From NCBI GenBank assembly GCA_000708835.1, contig DF237304.1, positions 1 through 64,000 of the forward strand: a stretch of DNA of 64,000 nt, read 5' to 3'. Below are positions 22,201 to 35,700 of this stretch, piece by piece; the first letter of the stretch is position 1; each line of letters begins with the position of its first letter. The notes under the pieces are model-generated. The model ran no database searches and was not told the DNA's origin. It saw only the letters and a program-made list of their open reading frames with translations. The stretch comes from Klebsormidium nitens (taxonomy: Eukaryota; Streptophyta; Klebsormidiophyceae; Klebsormidiales; Klebsormidiaceae). A program made the position numbers and the translations under genes.

Positions 22201-24418
22201 TACTGCTCAAAAACTGAGTGCTCTCTCTGCTGTGATAAATGGACGGCCCCCGGTGGTGTACTGCAATCACCGTATGTTGTCGTTTCATCACCAAAGAGAC
22301 AGCCGCGATTGACCGATTGCTGCGGCATGCGGCAGTTCTCTGCCATCGGATGAGCTTTTAAACAGCTATTGGCGGCTCTGCGTTGCAGGTTAGATGTGTC
22401 GGAAAACGGGCTCCCAGCTGTCGTACGATTGGCGAACGGAGACATGCGGAAAGCTCTGAACATCCTGCAAGTGAGAAGTCCGACTTTTCTCTGCCTTTCG
22501 AGGCCTTCGAACAAACGTCGTCATAGCGAATCCCTCTGCTTCGTTTGCCATTGGTATTTCTGCTAATGGAGCTTCGGTATGCCACATCTCTATGATTGTC
22601 CGTTTCGATGCACGACGTCACAGTCTAATTCAACTCTAAACGCAATCCAACGAAATGCAGATTCTGCCATAAAGAGGCAAACGAGTTCCTGTCCTGCAGG
22701 TCAACCGTTGCTGGATATGTAGATGCTAGAACGAGTATCCCTCTGTCCGCCTCCTTTGATTGTCCTTCGCTCTTTCTTTTTGAGTTCCGGTTCTTTTGCT
22801 TCCTGTTCCAGTTAGGTTCTGCTCACTTTCTCGGATTACCTTTGCTCACGCGTGCGCATGTTCTGGTAAGAGCAGTTGCGGTACTGCGTTTGGAAACGTT
22901 TGAGTCGATTAGAAGGCTACGAACTTTGAAAGCAAGTTTTGGCGCGAGCAATGACACCTGTTACGGCAGGCCAAATCTTTGGAGAATCCTCACGACGCTG
23001 CCTATCTGCACAGTTCGAAAAGGGCAGATGGAGAGCTTAGTCCTTGAATGTTTTCCAATACCCTTCCAAAGTTTGCGTTTCCACAAATACTCTGTCTGTC
23101 CTAGGGGCTTCCATGCCCTCCGATCCCAGACATCGTCTCCTTTATTGACCCCCTTCTAATCTTGTTATATCTTATAGATTTTATACCTCTTTTCTATGTT
23201 ATGTTTTCTCATATATCTTTTGTATATAATTTTAATTGTGCTTTCTGTGCAGTCGACGCACATGTCGTCGCCCGTGATCGACGAGAAGGCCGTGTACCTG
23301 TGCACGGGCAACCCGCTCCCGTCCGACATCGAAAAGATTGCGCACTGGCTGCTGAACGAGCCGTTCACCGTCGCGCACGACCGCATTGCCGAGATGAAGA
23401 CGCTCAAGGGGCTCGCGCTCGTGGACATCGTGCGCGAGTTGCAGCCGTGAGTTCCTAAAAAGCACTAGTTTTGAACCTTCAACCTTAAAATCCTATAGAT
23501 CTCGGTATCAGCGTCCAAGCTTCTGATGTTAAGCAATCTAATGCTGTCAGGGCTGGCGCTGATTGACATCGGGTGGGAGTTGCAGCCGTGGATTTTCAAG
23601 AATCACCTTTGTTTGAAAGTCTAAGATGGTGGATTCGGCGGCTTTTGAAATGTTGCGAGCCTAGGACGCTCGCGGTGAGATTTAGAGCTTCTTAATGTTC
23701 GACGAAAATGCTCGAGGGGCTGGCGCTCGCGGGCCTGTGCAGGATCAGCTGTCAGTGGTCCATAAGGCAGTTCAATGTCGGTGTCAGACGCTATCAAACT
23801 TTTGCTATGTTGGCGAACGAACGCGCTGACAGTGCTGACGCTGATGGATTTTATGCGGGTGCTGCAGCGCTTATTTGGGGAATTGTGAGAGTTCCATTTC
23901 CTGCGCTCTAACTATTTGGTTTTCAATCTACTTTCGGGAGCGACTTTGGATTGATTTCCAAGTTGGTCCATATCCAGACAGCTGCTATGCTGGAAGTCAG
24001 CATGCTTCCACCTCTCGTTTCAAGTTGGCTAAATATTGTCAGGATTCGTTTCTCGTGCAGATGGATTTTTCGCATCAGCATGCCGGCAAGTACAAGGATC
24101 ATGGTAGTGGATGCACTCTCAAATATCGAGTGAGCTTCTTTCCTCGCTTTTCTTCTCTTTGCCATCCAAACCAGCTCACAGTGCAACCCTACGTCTAGAT
24201 CAGACGCTTTTCCTTGTGCTTCGCTTACTTGCTTTGCTGTGTCGTGACGGCCTCCAGTTTGTCATTGACTGCGCTTGACAACGCGCATCACAAATTTTGG
24301 CTTCTGTTGTCGTCTCAGGTATCGATTGGCGTTTGGGACGAGCGAAAAGCTGCAGCTCGGTGCTTTAGTAGGTGCTTTTACGAAGGCGCGAGTACAATTG
24401 ATTGCTGCCGCCGAGTAG
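19268..24418 (+). CDS. RFC3: Replication factor C small subunit (animal RFC5 / plant RFC3)
   Basis: This is an AAA+ ATPase subunit of the clamp loader that opens PCNA and places it on DNA in replication and repair. Exons: 19268-19475, 19992-20208, 21202-21275, 21686-21845, 22389-22470, 23253-23446, 24061-24129, 24319-24418, joining in frame to 367 aa. Visible motifs are [12 protein letters not shown], Walker [24 protein letters not shown], Walker B LDEADAM, and the SRC motif QSRCTRFRF that contacts the neighbouring subunit's [18 protein letters not shown] is sensor 2 and a helical collar ends the protein. I chose the ATG at 19268 ([10 protein letters not shown]); an in-frame ATG at 19211 would add 19 residues. 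The N-terminal 50 residues are low-complexity Gly/Lys/Pro. Exon 6 has decayed copies in the following intron. Confidence 0.96.
23550..23755 (+). repeat. Two shadow copies of the RFC exon 6 3' end
   Basis: The exon 6 end (ggggctcgcgctcgtggaca onward) recurs at about 23553-23600 and 23703-23750. The first copy continues past the exon end as ccgtggattttcaag, resembling the exon 6-exon 7 junction of the mRNA as much as the intron start. Confidence 0.8.
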
Positions 24419-26200
24419 TGGCAGCAAGCAGGTCTGCTGGGGAAGACGCCTAGCAATGCTGACGCCATGCATCTGTCGCTATTCTAAAAGTCTGTTCGTG
24501 TACATAGTGCCGAAGTGTCCTTGTCCTTCAAGCGTACAGTTTGAAGTCATTGTGCGACTTGAAAGTAAAATGAATCTTGGCATGCCGCGCATCTACACTT
24601 AAGTGGGAGCTGGCAGGGACGTATGCATGCATGGTAAGCTTGAACGGGAGTAAGTAAACAGCATGATGATGTTGTTACTCTAAAGTCTCGCTTTGTACTC
24701 CACGCGTATGACGAGGATTCCGTGAGAGCAATCTGTTCCATGCAAACTCTAATGCATTTCTCCGGATGAAAACATGACCAATGTCCTGATTGCCAAGACC
24801 ATTGGACGATGACCGTTTGCATAACAGCCGTTTCCCACTGGCACGTACAAACTGCAGCCGAACTTGACAGAGAGATGCATGTTAGTCAGAGCTTGAGCGA
24901 TCGCTAAGCTATGGATGCTCTAAGCCGCTACAAATTTGGCGTGGAGGAGGATAACGTAAGGAGCGTACTAGCCGCGCACCGGCTAGCTCGCGGCCGCTAT
25001 CCTGGCGCGGCCGCGCTTCCGACGACTGCACTCCGCGCGCGCGCGCGGGGCCCCCCGGGTACGCGGGGGCGCGCCGGCGCATGGTCCAGCGTCGACGTGA
25101 CTGTTCGGTACGAAAACGGTTAACGGTGACCTGATCGCCAGGGCGCGGCTGCGCCAGACTCGCTACTAATATAGCTAAAACTGCTGTCTTCTCAGCTTGA
25201 GCTGAAGAACAGTTCTATGGCCCTTCTCTGTTTTTCAGCTGTATCGTCGCTTTAATACATGTAGGTGAGCTATACATGTTTTGAACGCAATAAAGGTATG
25301 AGCAGTGGCCGCCACGGCTGGGTGCTGCTGTAAAGCAAGGCGGATTCTAGAGGTAGCCCCATTGGCTGCATGTTATCGTAGATACAGCCATTTATTTTTA
25401 CATTCAGGTGAGAGCTCATAAGACTTCTCTTGAAGCTAGGCTAAGTAGGAGAAGCGTGCGCGGCTCCTTCAAGTTCTGGCGCGCCCAACGTGTCTGGATA
25501 TTCTTGCTGCATGTAGCTGCCAAAATTTCTGTAGATTAGTATTACTGTTCTCAAAGCTTGATCAGTGTTTGCCCCCGCAGCCCCCGGAAAGAACGACAAA
25601 TGAGAGCTCTCAATCCACTTGTGCAACAACAAAAGCTACATTTCCCTTTTCCTTGGAGGTCAATGCTGTTCATGTACTGATGTATCTGAGCCATGGCGCC
25701 TTCACCCCAAATTTTCGGTGCTCAGGATGCTAATTTACCGGCAGCAAGCCTCTTGAAGCAGCTAAGCACAAGCCCCACCCGGAAATCAATGCCCCTGGGT
25801 AAGCTAACTCCCCCAAATTCTGAACTCCAGTTGCTTGTATCCAGAGAGCTGACTTTACCTGTGCTTCATATGATAAAAACATTGTTTACAAGTATTGACA
25901 AGTATATTCAATCACCCCAATACCTTACCGTTATGGCAAAATTTTGGTTTATCTCATCAGAGTGCTAGCAAAGCCCCTGCACGTGCAAGCATCTTGTCTA
26001 GAGCTTGTTTGGAGCTACATACAGAGTTCCGTGCCACTTAAAATAGCTGTGACGAATCCTGGAGCACAAGAACCTGGTGTTGGAGAAGAAATCCAAATGC
26101 AACTGAATGACAACCTTCTCCTCCAATGCACTGGAAAGGAAGTAGACAGACAGCAACATGGAGGTGTGACCTAAAGTAGCTGCACTTATAGTGTCAAAGT
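24419..26200. other. Intergenic, RFC to CFAP69
   Basis: No gene recognised. A sharp G/C-rich island rich in gcggccgc and gcgc runs from about 24960 to 25095. The rest is A/T-richer unique sequence with no ORF I can support. Confidence 0.5.
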
Positions 26201-26399
26201 CACACCACCATTTCAAGAGGGTACAAGTGTATGATCCACTTCAGTGGATTCTGGCAGATACTAGAGTCTGCACCGGTCACTAGAGTCAGGTATTACAAGG
26301 AAGTCGAAATTGCTGAGGACTCCTTTTTGAGGCGGTGCAGGAACACCACTTAATTTCTTTGGGAATTTCCTCTCTAGAAGTATAAGGGGTAATCTACCT

Positions 26400-26640
26400 C
26401 AGTGGATTTGTTGCTACAGGTCTTAGAAAGGCGATGGTAGAGTCCACAGCGCCCGCGGCTCAATCAGACTATACCAAGAGTCGAGTTCTTTGGAGGCAGG
26501 CATGAGAGATCATCCATATACATGCATAACTCCAGGATCTCTCTGTTTATTCAGGTTCAACAAGACCGGTGACAGACTTGACAGCCGCCACAACTTCAGA
26601 TTACGCCAAAATGGTCAACTTCTTCGAAGACAATAGAAGA
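26400..26640 (+). repeat. Two shadow copies of the CFAP69 first coding exon 5' end
   Basis: The acceptor plus the start of the first coding exon (ttatacag then gttcaacaag, 26681 on) is echoed after acceptors ending at 26554 and 26419. In the nearer copy the ATG has become GTG. The farther copy keeps an ATG but hits a stop soon. A weaker acceptor echo (ttcagtggattctggcag) lies near 26250. Confidence 0.8.
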
Positions 26641-26702
26641 ATAAAGACCAACAATGACGTGCATAAACCAAACTCTTTGTTTATACAGGTTCAACAAGAT
26701 CG

Positions 26703-29700
26703 ATGGCAGACTCGACAGCCCCCACTGCTCAGATCAACTATGGCAAGATCGTCGAGTTCTTTGAGGACACGCGATGGGACCAATTGCACGAGCGCCGACT
26801 GGCGTCCCTCGCATTTGTCTGCAATGCGAATCAGCAAGGGTTCAGGATCAAGGACCTCCCGGCAATCAGGTCAATCCTAGCGAGGACATTAAAGTTGGTT
26901 AAGGGCCAAGATGGAGCTCAGTATTTGCAAGCTGCCTGCACTCTTGTGAGGTGAGTCCGCTCATGGTGCTCACGGCTGTGCTGGTTGCTTGCAAGACAAC
27001 CCGGTTGTCACCACCTGGCTGCGACAGTTACGCTTGTTATGACTGGGCGTTTACAAGTCGTCAATTTGGAAGTGATCCAAAGGGGGTGTTTCTACCAGGT
27101 GCTTCCTGAGTTGGCGACTCTGTGTACTCCATCCACAAACTAGTCTGGAAACGTTTGGAGCAACACGATGCGTGAATTCATTCTGAAACAAAATTAAGAA
27201 ACCGTCGGGAAATCCCTTTCGCCATCTCACCACGTTTCTAAACATTCATAATCTTCGAACGGACGATCAATGAGTCGAATCATTCCTGCAGGCTGTGCGG
27301 CCTTCCTTTTCAGAAATACAAGTCCACCGACGATGTCGACAGCACCCCGCTTATCACCCCACTTCTGAGCACCCTCAGCGGCATCCTCGACTCCGACTCC
27401 TGCACAAGTCTCAAGATCGAAGCCGCTCAGTCGCTGATCCACATTGGCAGTGGGTACGGTCAGAGACATTTAGAGCCAGACCCCAACAGCGAAGACCCTG
27501 CACTTCGAAAGTCTCTATCTCTTTCTACCGGGAGAACGCCACTCGCGCAAACCGCCAAAAGCTACAGAGGATCCAAGCCGTTGACTTCCGTCAAGCAGCC
27601 GCTTTCTCCGACTCTGAAGGGAACGCTCAAGAATAGTCTGAACGGGGGAAGTCTGCTCAGTCGGAATCAGAGTCTGCTGGCAGAGAGCGGAGCCGTTGAA
27701 GCGGCAGTGAGAGGCTTTGAGCGCAGCGCACGAACGGGAAAAAAGGACAGCGCAGGCCTGATCGGAGAGGCTTTGTTGGAGATGTCGTTTTCAACGGAGA
27801 ACGCAGAGAGGATGCACGCAGGTAGGCCCGGCATTCTGGTCGAAGGACACCTCCAAAATTCGGCCGCTTGTCTGATGCATACTGCACTTTGTCTTGGTAT
27901 GATAGCTGTTGCGGATCATCGCTGGTTCAACCAGCACAAGACCATCACAATCTGTGAGTAGGCACTCTGGTTTGGAGCCTATGTAAGTTACGGTCATGTG
28001 TGGAGGTCTTGAATGTAGCCATAGGTGTCCGTTTACTCGGCACTTCAGGCGGCTACGGGCTCCAATCCTACTAATATACGGTAGATAAAGTAAAGACGCG
28101 AGGAAAAACGAAGCTCTTAAACGGCAGGGAAGCACGCCGCCTGCATGCCTTTCCATCTCCATAACCCAGAAACACCTCGATTTTAGACTTACAATCACTC
28201 TTCTTCGACAACGCAGCTGGCATCCTCGAGCCAATCTCGCATGTCCTCGAAACGGCTCCCTTCGGGGCCGAGATAATTCACACTTGCGTTGAGCTCCTGT
28301 GGAACGTCCTCGAGCGGTGTCCATCCGCCCGGGAGCACCGGACGCTTCCGGAACCGGAACCGGAACCGGTCCCGGACGCAACTAGAAGTGACGAAAATTC
28401 TGAAGAGGAAGACGAAGAGGACGAAGAAGAAGGGGAGGAAATGGGGGCAGGTGTGAGCGGACCGGAGAACACGGAAGCGGGATCGGAAACGTGCGGAGAC
28501 GGAGACGGAGACGGAAATGGGGAGAGTTGCTGGCAAGAAGGGGCGCGCGCGCTTGACTATGCAGAAGCGGGCGTGTCAGGAGGGCAAGGAGAGGGTTTCG
28601 AAGGCGGGGCGGAAAAGGGAGAGATAGAGGAAGAAAGCGGTTTCGAAGCGGCTCGCACTGAGGGAGGATCTGGGAGAGACACCGGTTCTGGCTTTCGGCA
28701 TTCGCAAGGAGATGCAGCGGCTTCGACGGACCCTTCCGAAGGAGAAATCGAGTCAGCAGAGCCTGCCGAAAGTCGACGAGAGGAGAATGGCTCTGAAATG
28801 CAAGATGAGGTTGTTCACCAGTTTGAAACAGACGAGGCCATTCTTGAAGTGGTCGAAAGTATCGTCGAAAACGACGAAGCGACAGCGCCTTCGTTTGAGG
28901 ACTCAAGAAGCGATCGACCAGCGTCCAACGGCGAAGCTTCGAGCAGCGGGAGTGGAGCGCAGGCGAACGGAACCGGAATAGCGGACTCCGGTAGAAATAC
29001 GCCCCGGGAGCCGTTTACCACCGACACACTTGTCACTAGCTTGGCTGGGCTGATGAGACGGTGCATCGATCGGGGGTACAAAAAGGGCGACAAGGAGCTG
29101 CTGAACGACCTGCTGATTGTCGCCGGGATTCTAGGCGGGGACGCGGCTAACTTGCCAAGTTTTGCGGAGAGTGGACTGTTGAAGCTTTTGATCGCCGTGA
29201 GCTGTACGCCGGAACTAGTAGGGGGCGGCGGGGCGGGAGGCATTCTGCAGGTAAGGAAAGGGTCAGATTTTGCAACGTAGTCTTCCGCGTTTTTGAGGAC
29301 GAGTGATAGAAGCGGAAAGGTTGAAGTCGTACGTCAAAAAAGGCGTTAAGGATTACTAAGCTGCCGGATGTTGGGAGTCTCATGGTCCCAATACTAGAAG
29401 AAACGTGTTTCTACAGATGCGCCGTTACGGGAGAGCTCAACCGATATCCAAACCTTAACCCATGCAGAGGCAAGGAACGCTTTGTACTGATACACGTGAT
29501 GTAAGCGACGCTTGGTACCTGGTAAAGCTCGAGTCCAAGCTCAACTCAGTTCGCAAACGCACTCCTTTCAATGGGCTGAACCAACTCCATAACCACTCGT
29601 AAACCACTCCTTCACCCACTCCTTAACCCCGCAGGTTTTGGACGCCGAAGCGCTCGAGTCCAAGAAGCTGGCGTGGCCTCTCGTGGCCGCTTGCGCCCAC

Positions 29701-32700
29701 GACGAAACCTGCCGGGTTAGCGTAATTCAGTCGGGCTTCGTGATAACCCTCCTCGGTTACCTGCATCCGGGGCAAGAGGGGCTGCCCAAATGGACGGCCA
29801 GCCAACTGCACGAGCTGCAGAAACCGGTGAGATGTGGACACGTGTCAGAAGGTGCTCCTAACATGTATGGCTGGATCTTCTTAGAAGTACATGCTTTTTT
29901 CCCTTAAGCGTTGAGATGAGAGAAGAGACTCGAGAGTGGAATCTGGATGGAAGGAAAGGATGAAGAAGTTTAGGGAATCAGGTGACGTGTCAGCAAATAA
30001 ATAAGCGCTTTGGCTTGGGGATGGAGAGGGTGGGTCTACCCCAAAACGGCAGAAACAGCCAGGACAAGTCACGAATATTGCACCACAGCAACGGCCTTTC
30101 ACCCACTTCTCGTCGATAATCCTTGCCCTAACCACCATGGAGCAGTCCCCCCGGCAAGAAGCGCTAACTTACCGCCGCTCCGCAGGGGTGCTCCTGCCTT
30201 TCCGCCCTAATTCCGCTGTTCCCTGAGCGAATAGCGGAATGCAAGGGACCAGAAGTGCTCCTTCAGTTCCTGGTGGCCGCGTCCGACGACGCGCTCAAGC
30301 AGCTGGCCGCGCGCGCACTCCTCGCCTGCTGTGCTGACGTGGCGATGAAGGCAAGCGTTCTGCAGCTGGGAGCCATTGGAGTCGCACTCGGTGAGAGCGT
30401 CATCCTTACTTCAAACTCATTAGCTCTTTGCTGCAACATCGTCGTCCTTTCCTTTTTGGCGGTGTTGATCGCGTCCAAGCAATTCTGCATTCGACACCTA
30501 ATCAGCTGGATCTCTTGAAAAAGCGAGCTTTTTATGCAGGCGCTAATTTATGCTCGCCACCCTTTCACTATTTTACCAATACGCACCAATACCTTATTAA
30601 TAGTCCTTACAATCCTCGGAAAACACGCATCTGCCCCTGCTGATTTCCGATTATGCAAAGCCCTCAATCCAAGCCCATGAGGTCCGATAACCGATTGCCT
30701 AAAACATATGAAGCACGATTCTGAAGTTCATCTTCACTCCGGCACAGACGCGTTCCGAAGCCGCGGCGCGCCGGCCTCGCTCCGCCAGACCGCGCTGCAG
30801 ATCGCGTCGTCTCTCTGTGAGGGGAACGAGGAGGCGCAGAGGGAGTTCCGGAAAGAAGGGGGCATCCAGGCCCTCCATGCAGAGCTGCTGTAAGCATCGC
30901 TCCACCGTATCAAATACTCGTTTGAGACGATATCGTCCATCCCGATTCCGGTGCATTTCCGCCTTCCAATCAGAGCCTCTAGGATAGTCGTATAACGATA
31001 TACAATGGTATAATGGTACTATACCCATCCCCTGCCAATCATTTGGCGTTTGAACGGCTCATCCTGGGACGTCAGAACCTCCACGCATCCCAATCCCGTG
31101 ACAGCGAGGTTTACTTTCGTACACTTCTCCGCTTCCTCTTGCCTGCCCTGCGAGCGCTTGTGTACTTACGACTTTGCTCCCGTCTGCCAGCCTTGAAGTT
31201 TGACCCCCAGAATTTGACAGAACAATGTTGGCAATGTTTTCCCAGCAGTCCCGCGTTTCGTCACGGATCAGATACTGGATGCGCGGTAAGATCGTTACAT
31301 CTACAGCCTAGCTAGTCTCCATGTCTTGAATTTGTTTCCTACAAGATGTGCCTTTCTTCTGCAGGCAACAGATTGCGTCGGGCGGCCAGTCCCCGCGGGC
31401 CCTCCTGGCGACCGTTCTCCAGTGCGTCTGGCGCTGTGTCGCTCTGAACCAGATTAAAAGTGTAAACCCAAGGTTAACACGCAACCCCAAAGCAACCCTA
31501 CCCGTCTCCCGGCCAATGACCTAAGTCAACATACGGGCTGATAGAACTGAGACTGCAATCCTGCAGGCACCACATTGCATCCGCGGGGAAATCTCCAGGG
31601 CCCTCCAGGCGACCGTTCTCGAGTGCGTTTGGCTCTGTGTCGCCCTCAATCAAATTACATTCCTGAACCAAAGCCGAACAGCAGTCCCAAATCAACTCTA
31701 CCGTCTCTAAAGGAACGATCTAGATCAACAGAGCCATAACTCAACATAGATCACTATCTTGTAGGCACCACATTGCGTCCGGTGGCCAATCGCCGGGAGC
31801 CCTCACGGCGACCGTTCTCGAGTGCGTCTGGCGCTGTGTCGCCCTCAACCGGAAGAATCTCGCCCGATTCCTGGTTCTCGAGGGGCTCGGTTTGCTGCTC
31901 CAGCTGCTAGAAAGCTCGCGCCCGGAGATCTGGCCCGGGCTTCTCTCGTGCCTCGCTGACGTCACGGAGAACCCAAAGGTGAGTGGCTCGCTGACGTCAC
32001 GATGGTTTTTCCTGGTTTCTGGTTCTCGAGGGGCTTGATTTGCTGCTTCAACTGCTGAAGGGCTCGCGCTCTGAAATCTGGCCCGGGGTCCTCTCGTGCC
32101 TCGCTGACGTCACGGAGAATTCGAAGGTGAGTGACTCTGTGACGTCACAATGGGGATTGCCTAGTTTCTGGTTCTTGAGGGGCTCGGTTTGCTGCCCAAG
32201 CTGCTCGAGGGCTCGCTCCCAGAGATCTGGCCCGGGCTTATCTCGTGCCTCGCTGACGTCACCGGGAATCCGAAAGTGAGCGCTCACTCATGTCATGCTG
32301 GACGGAGCGGGGGACTTTCTGAATGTTTCTCGGGGGGTCTATCGCTGTGATGTTCGTCTACAGCGGAGCCTGGTGGGGTAAGGGTTTAATTGTTTGGCAT
32401 AGGTCTGGGGCTCCGGTGGAAGAGCTTCTACACAGATGATTTCGAGTCTTTGAAGCCGGAGACATCGTTGCGAATTTCTTGTGTTTCAGGGCATGTGGAA
32501 TGCGAGCTTTACAGAGAGAAGCATGCTAGTAGGTTCTTCGCGACGCATCAACCGTATTCTAAGCTCAAGCCACCTGCTTCTAGCGCGACCATAAAGCCCC
32601 GCTTAAACATTCAGCCTGCGATAACCATTTTGCATGGTTGGAATTGTATATAACCATTGGTTTCTTTGAAATCCTGAACCATTTTTGAAACTCAGGCGCA

Positions 32701-35700
32701 TCCGTTCTTCCACGAGTGGAGGTCCCCGACAAGTGGCGAATGTGGCGCCCAGATCGTCATCAAGGTCTGGGACCAAGCGAATGGAGGTCAGTGAAAACCA
32801 ACGCCTTCTTTTTCTCGAAAGCGTTAAGACCAGGTATCTTTAGACAAGACGGCCCAGTTTCTTATGTCTTCCAACAGGCGGCGTCGCGGAGGCCATTTTC
32901 CTGTGGTTGAAGCGGCGAAATTGACAGATACGCAATATAACGACAATTTCGTGCTAAGATATTGATAAGGACCGGACTTGTGGGGTGTGAGACTATCAAA
33001 GTTGTCTGATCCACTGTAATGTCACCGACTATACTCACTCTATACTTGCACGTTTGGGCGAGTGAACAAAATAGAACAATTCGAAAAATTCAGCGACAAT
33101 GCAAGTGGAACCGGAACCATTGTTCGACTGCTTGCAGGTACAAGCTCCTCCGAGGAGCTCGCCGGAATATCTCCCGTAACATCTCTGAAGGTGCGTTGCT
33201 CAGCCGAAACCTTGTGCCCTGCAGCTTTTCGCGGTCTTAAATCCACAAACACAGCTCGCAAGTTAGTTACTCTGGTCACATTCAAGACCCGCATCGATCA
33301 AGATGAGATCGACAATAGGTTCGAAGCTTTGAATCTGGTCTTGTCTGTCGGGGGCTCTGTTGCAAGATGCGGTGCGCTGCTTTCTGAGCGCGCGAGGTGC
33401 TAACGAAGGCCGAAGAGCTTCCTCAGACCTTCTGACGTAGTGCAATAACGTCGCCTGTTCGAGCTGACGTACGCACGGTTTAGGTTCAATTGTCGAATCA
33501 GTGAAAAGACATGAAGAACCATGGAGGAGGCGTGTCATTCTGAAAGTTCACGGTCAGATTATTCCGGGCCTTTTTGCAGGATACAATCTACGGCCTCTTC
33601 GCCAACCTGGTCTTTTCGACGTTCCCTTATTTGAGCCACTCCGACAAAGCCAAGCTCGTTGCGGTGAGAGATTTAGCCTACTGTCTGTGTATCTTGTCTA
33701 TGTTCGACGTAAGTAAGAATCAAGGCTATCGTGATTTGAAGAGTCTTTGCGCCGTTTGGATCAATTGACTTGTTCGCCGGAGATAAGGATAAGGTTATCA
33801 TTATTTGGAGAAGGCTTTTTGCATCGATTGGATTGATCGATCTGTGTCGAGACAACGTCGAAACAACGCGGGCTCATGAGAAAATCGGATCAGGAATAAT
33901 CTTCACTCTAGATCTGGCAATTCATGTATCCCCACGCCAAAATGTTCTTGAATCTCAAGATCTTCGGCAGTCGATGCTCTGCTCTGCTCGACTAATCTGT
34001 AAGGGGCGAAGTGTGCTGTCTGATTAAGAGATGCCGAAAGGGCAGAGTAGATAACAACCAAGCAGCAAAGACGCCTATAGTTGATGCAGCTTTGCAAAAG
34101 ATACCCAGACTTTTCACTCACCCCTAGTTGGAACTCCTTTGCAGATCGAGCAGCACATCCAGTTCCAGGAGGGCCGCGCCTGGGCTGACATCGAGCGCGC
34201 GCTCGCGGCCGCGGGCGTCGTCCCCGTGGAGGACGACGCGGCCATGCTCGCGCGCAGGCGGGCCGCGGTGGACGCGGCCGCGCGGCGCGTCGCGGAGGAG
34301 CGCGCGCGCGCGGACCAGCTCGCCAGTCAGGTGAGATTGGCGGCCGCCCCTGAGGAGAAGCTTTGCCGCTGACGAGGGCTCGACCGAGAGATGCATCGCA
34401 GTAGTTCTGAATGTCCCTGCGCCTATGTGCCTACTGGCGGATCAGAATCCGCACCTTTGAGCTTTCTGTTTGTCAGAATGACCAAAATGCAGACAGGTGG
34501 GGACGTACGAGGAACGATTTTTTTCTGGATCTGCTAGAGATGTACTCCAAGGAGTGCACTCCATTGGGTCACATTTTTCCACTTTTGATTGCCTCGACGA
34601 CTTCTGTTGGTGCTCCATTGAGCCGTCGCATAGCCAGCGTAGCATTCTAGTCCAGTACAATACGCATTAAGAGAGTCATGCGCAGAGGAACGAGGAATTG
34701 ACTAGCGGTACTCTTTGAAGAACGCTGTTGATGTTCCTCTCGCCTCCTCGCCTCCGGAACTGTTTTCGTTCTACTTTCGATTCGAACGTGCATCATCGTA
34801 CCCCACAATTGGCTCTTTTCAGATTACATCCTTGTAACCTTGATCCTAGCGCGCTTACGTCAGCATGCCGTCACCTTCGCAGGAGGTTGCGGCCCGCGAG
34901 GCCGCCTTTTATGCGAGCCTGACGCGGCAGCGCGAGGAGGAGGCGGCCGCGCGGCGCAAGAAGGGGACGGGCACGATGACCATGCGCGAGCGACACGTGA
35001 GTGCGCGCGCGTCGCAGTTTACAGCGGTGCATTGATTCGCACACGCGGAGGTTTTGCGTACGTACTGTGTCCCTGCCATGGGCGATTCGAGGGCGTCTCG
35101 TCGGCGCAATTCCAAATGCTGAAACCACAACGCGGTTTGACTTCTGACGTTACAGTAGTCGCTGCCGTCTTCGCCGAGGGCACATGGTGTTGTTCGTGCA
35201 GTCGGAGAAGGCGACATTTGTGCTTGGTTCTTGATCTTGGGCCGTTTTCGAAAGGAAGCTCAACCTAATCCAAGAGTCTGGACTGACGTGGCTGCGGCAA
35301 CATTCTCTCCATTGCTCGTAGTGCATGCCTTCGTTAGACTCCGTTCAAATTTGTGCGAGACTCCTCTTGTACCTGGTTTGATGGCCGGAATGGCTACGAC
35401 CAAAAGGCCTTGGTCCCGGTTGTCTTCCAAGGGCCCGTACTATTCTCCTGAGTCAAAGTTGCATGCCTAGAGGCCACCACAGATTTTTCCGGAATATGTG
35501 ACGGTTGATCAATCTCCTATGGCAGCTGGCCAAGATTCAAAAGGAGCAGATGCTGGAGCGCTCCGTTCAGAGCACGGAGTTCGCCTTTCCGACCGCGGCG
35601 AGCGCTTCAAACGCTAACGGTGCGTCGGGACAAACTCATCTCAACTCAACTTTTCGTGTATCTTGTTTCATTTGAATCTACTCTTTGTCGACGGGTGTTC

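Noticed and set aside
25010-25095. G/C-rich island as a gene or CpG promoter
   Set aside because: It is too short, there is no ORF with recognisable content, and it lies far from the inferred starts.
32880-32926. Possible CFAP69 exon after ttccaacag coding GVAEAIFLWLK
   Set aside because: It meets an in-frame stop at once and has no phase-compatible donor. Exon 8 joins the exon at 33138 perfectly without it.
34124-35268. Long ORFs on both strands around CFAP69 exons 11-12
   Set aside because: They arise from high G/C composition; the in-phase spliced CFAP69 frame explains the region.
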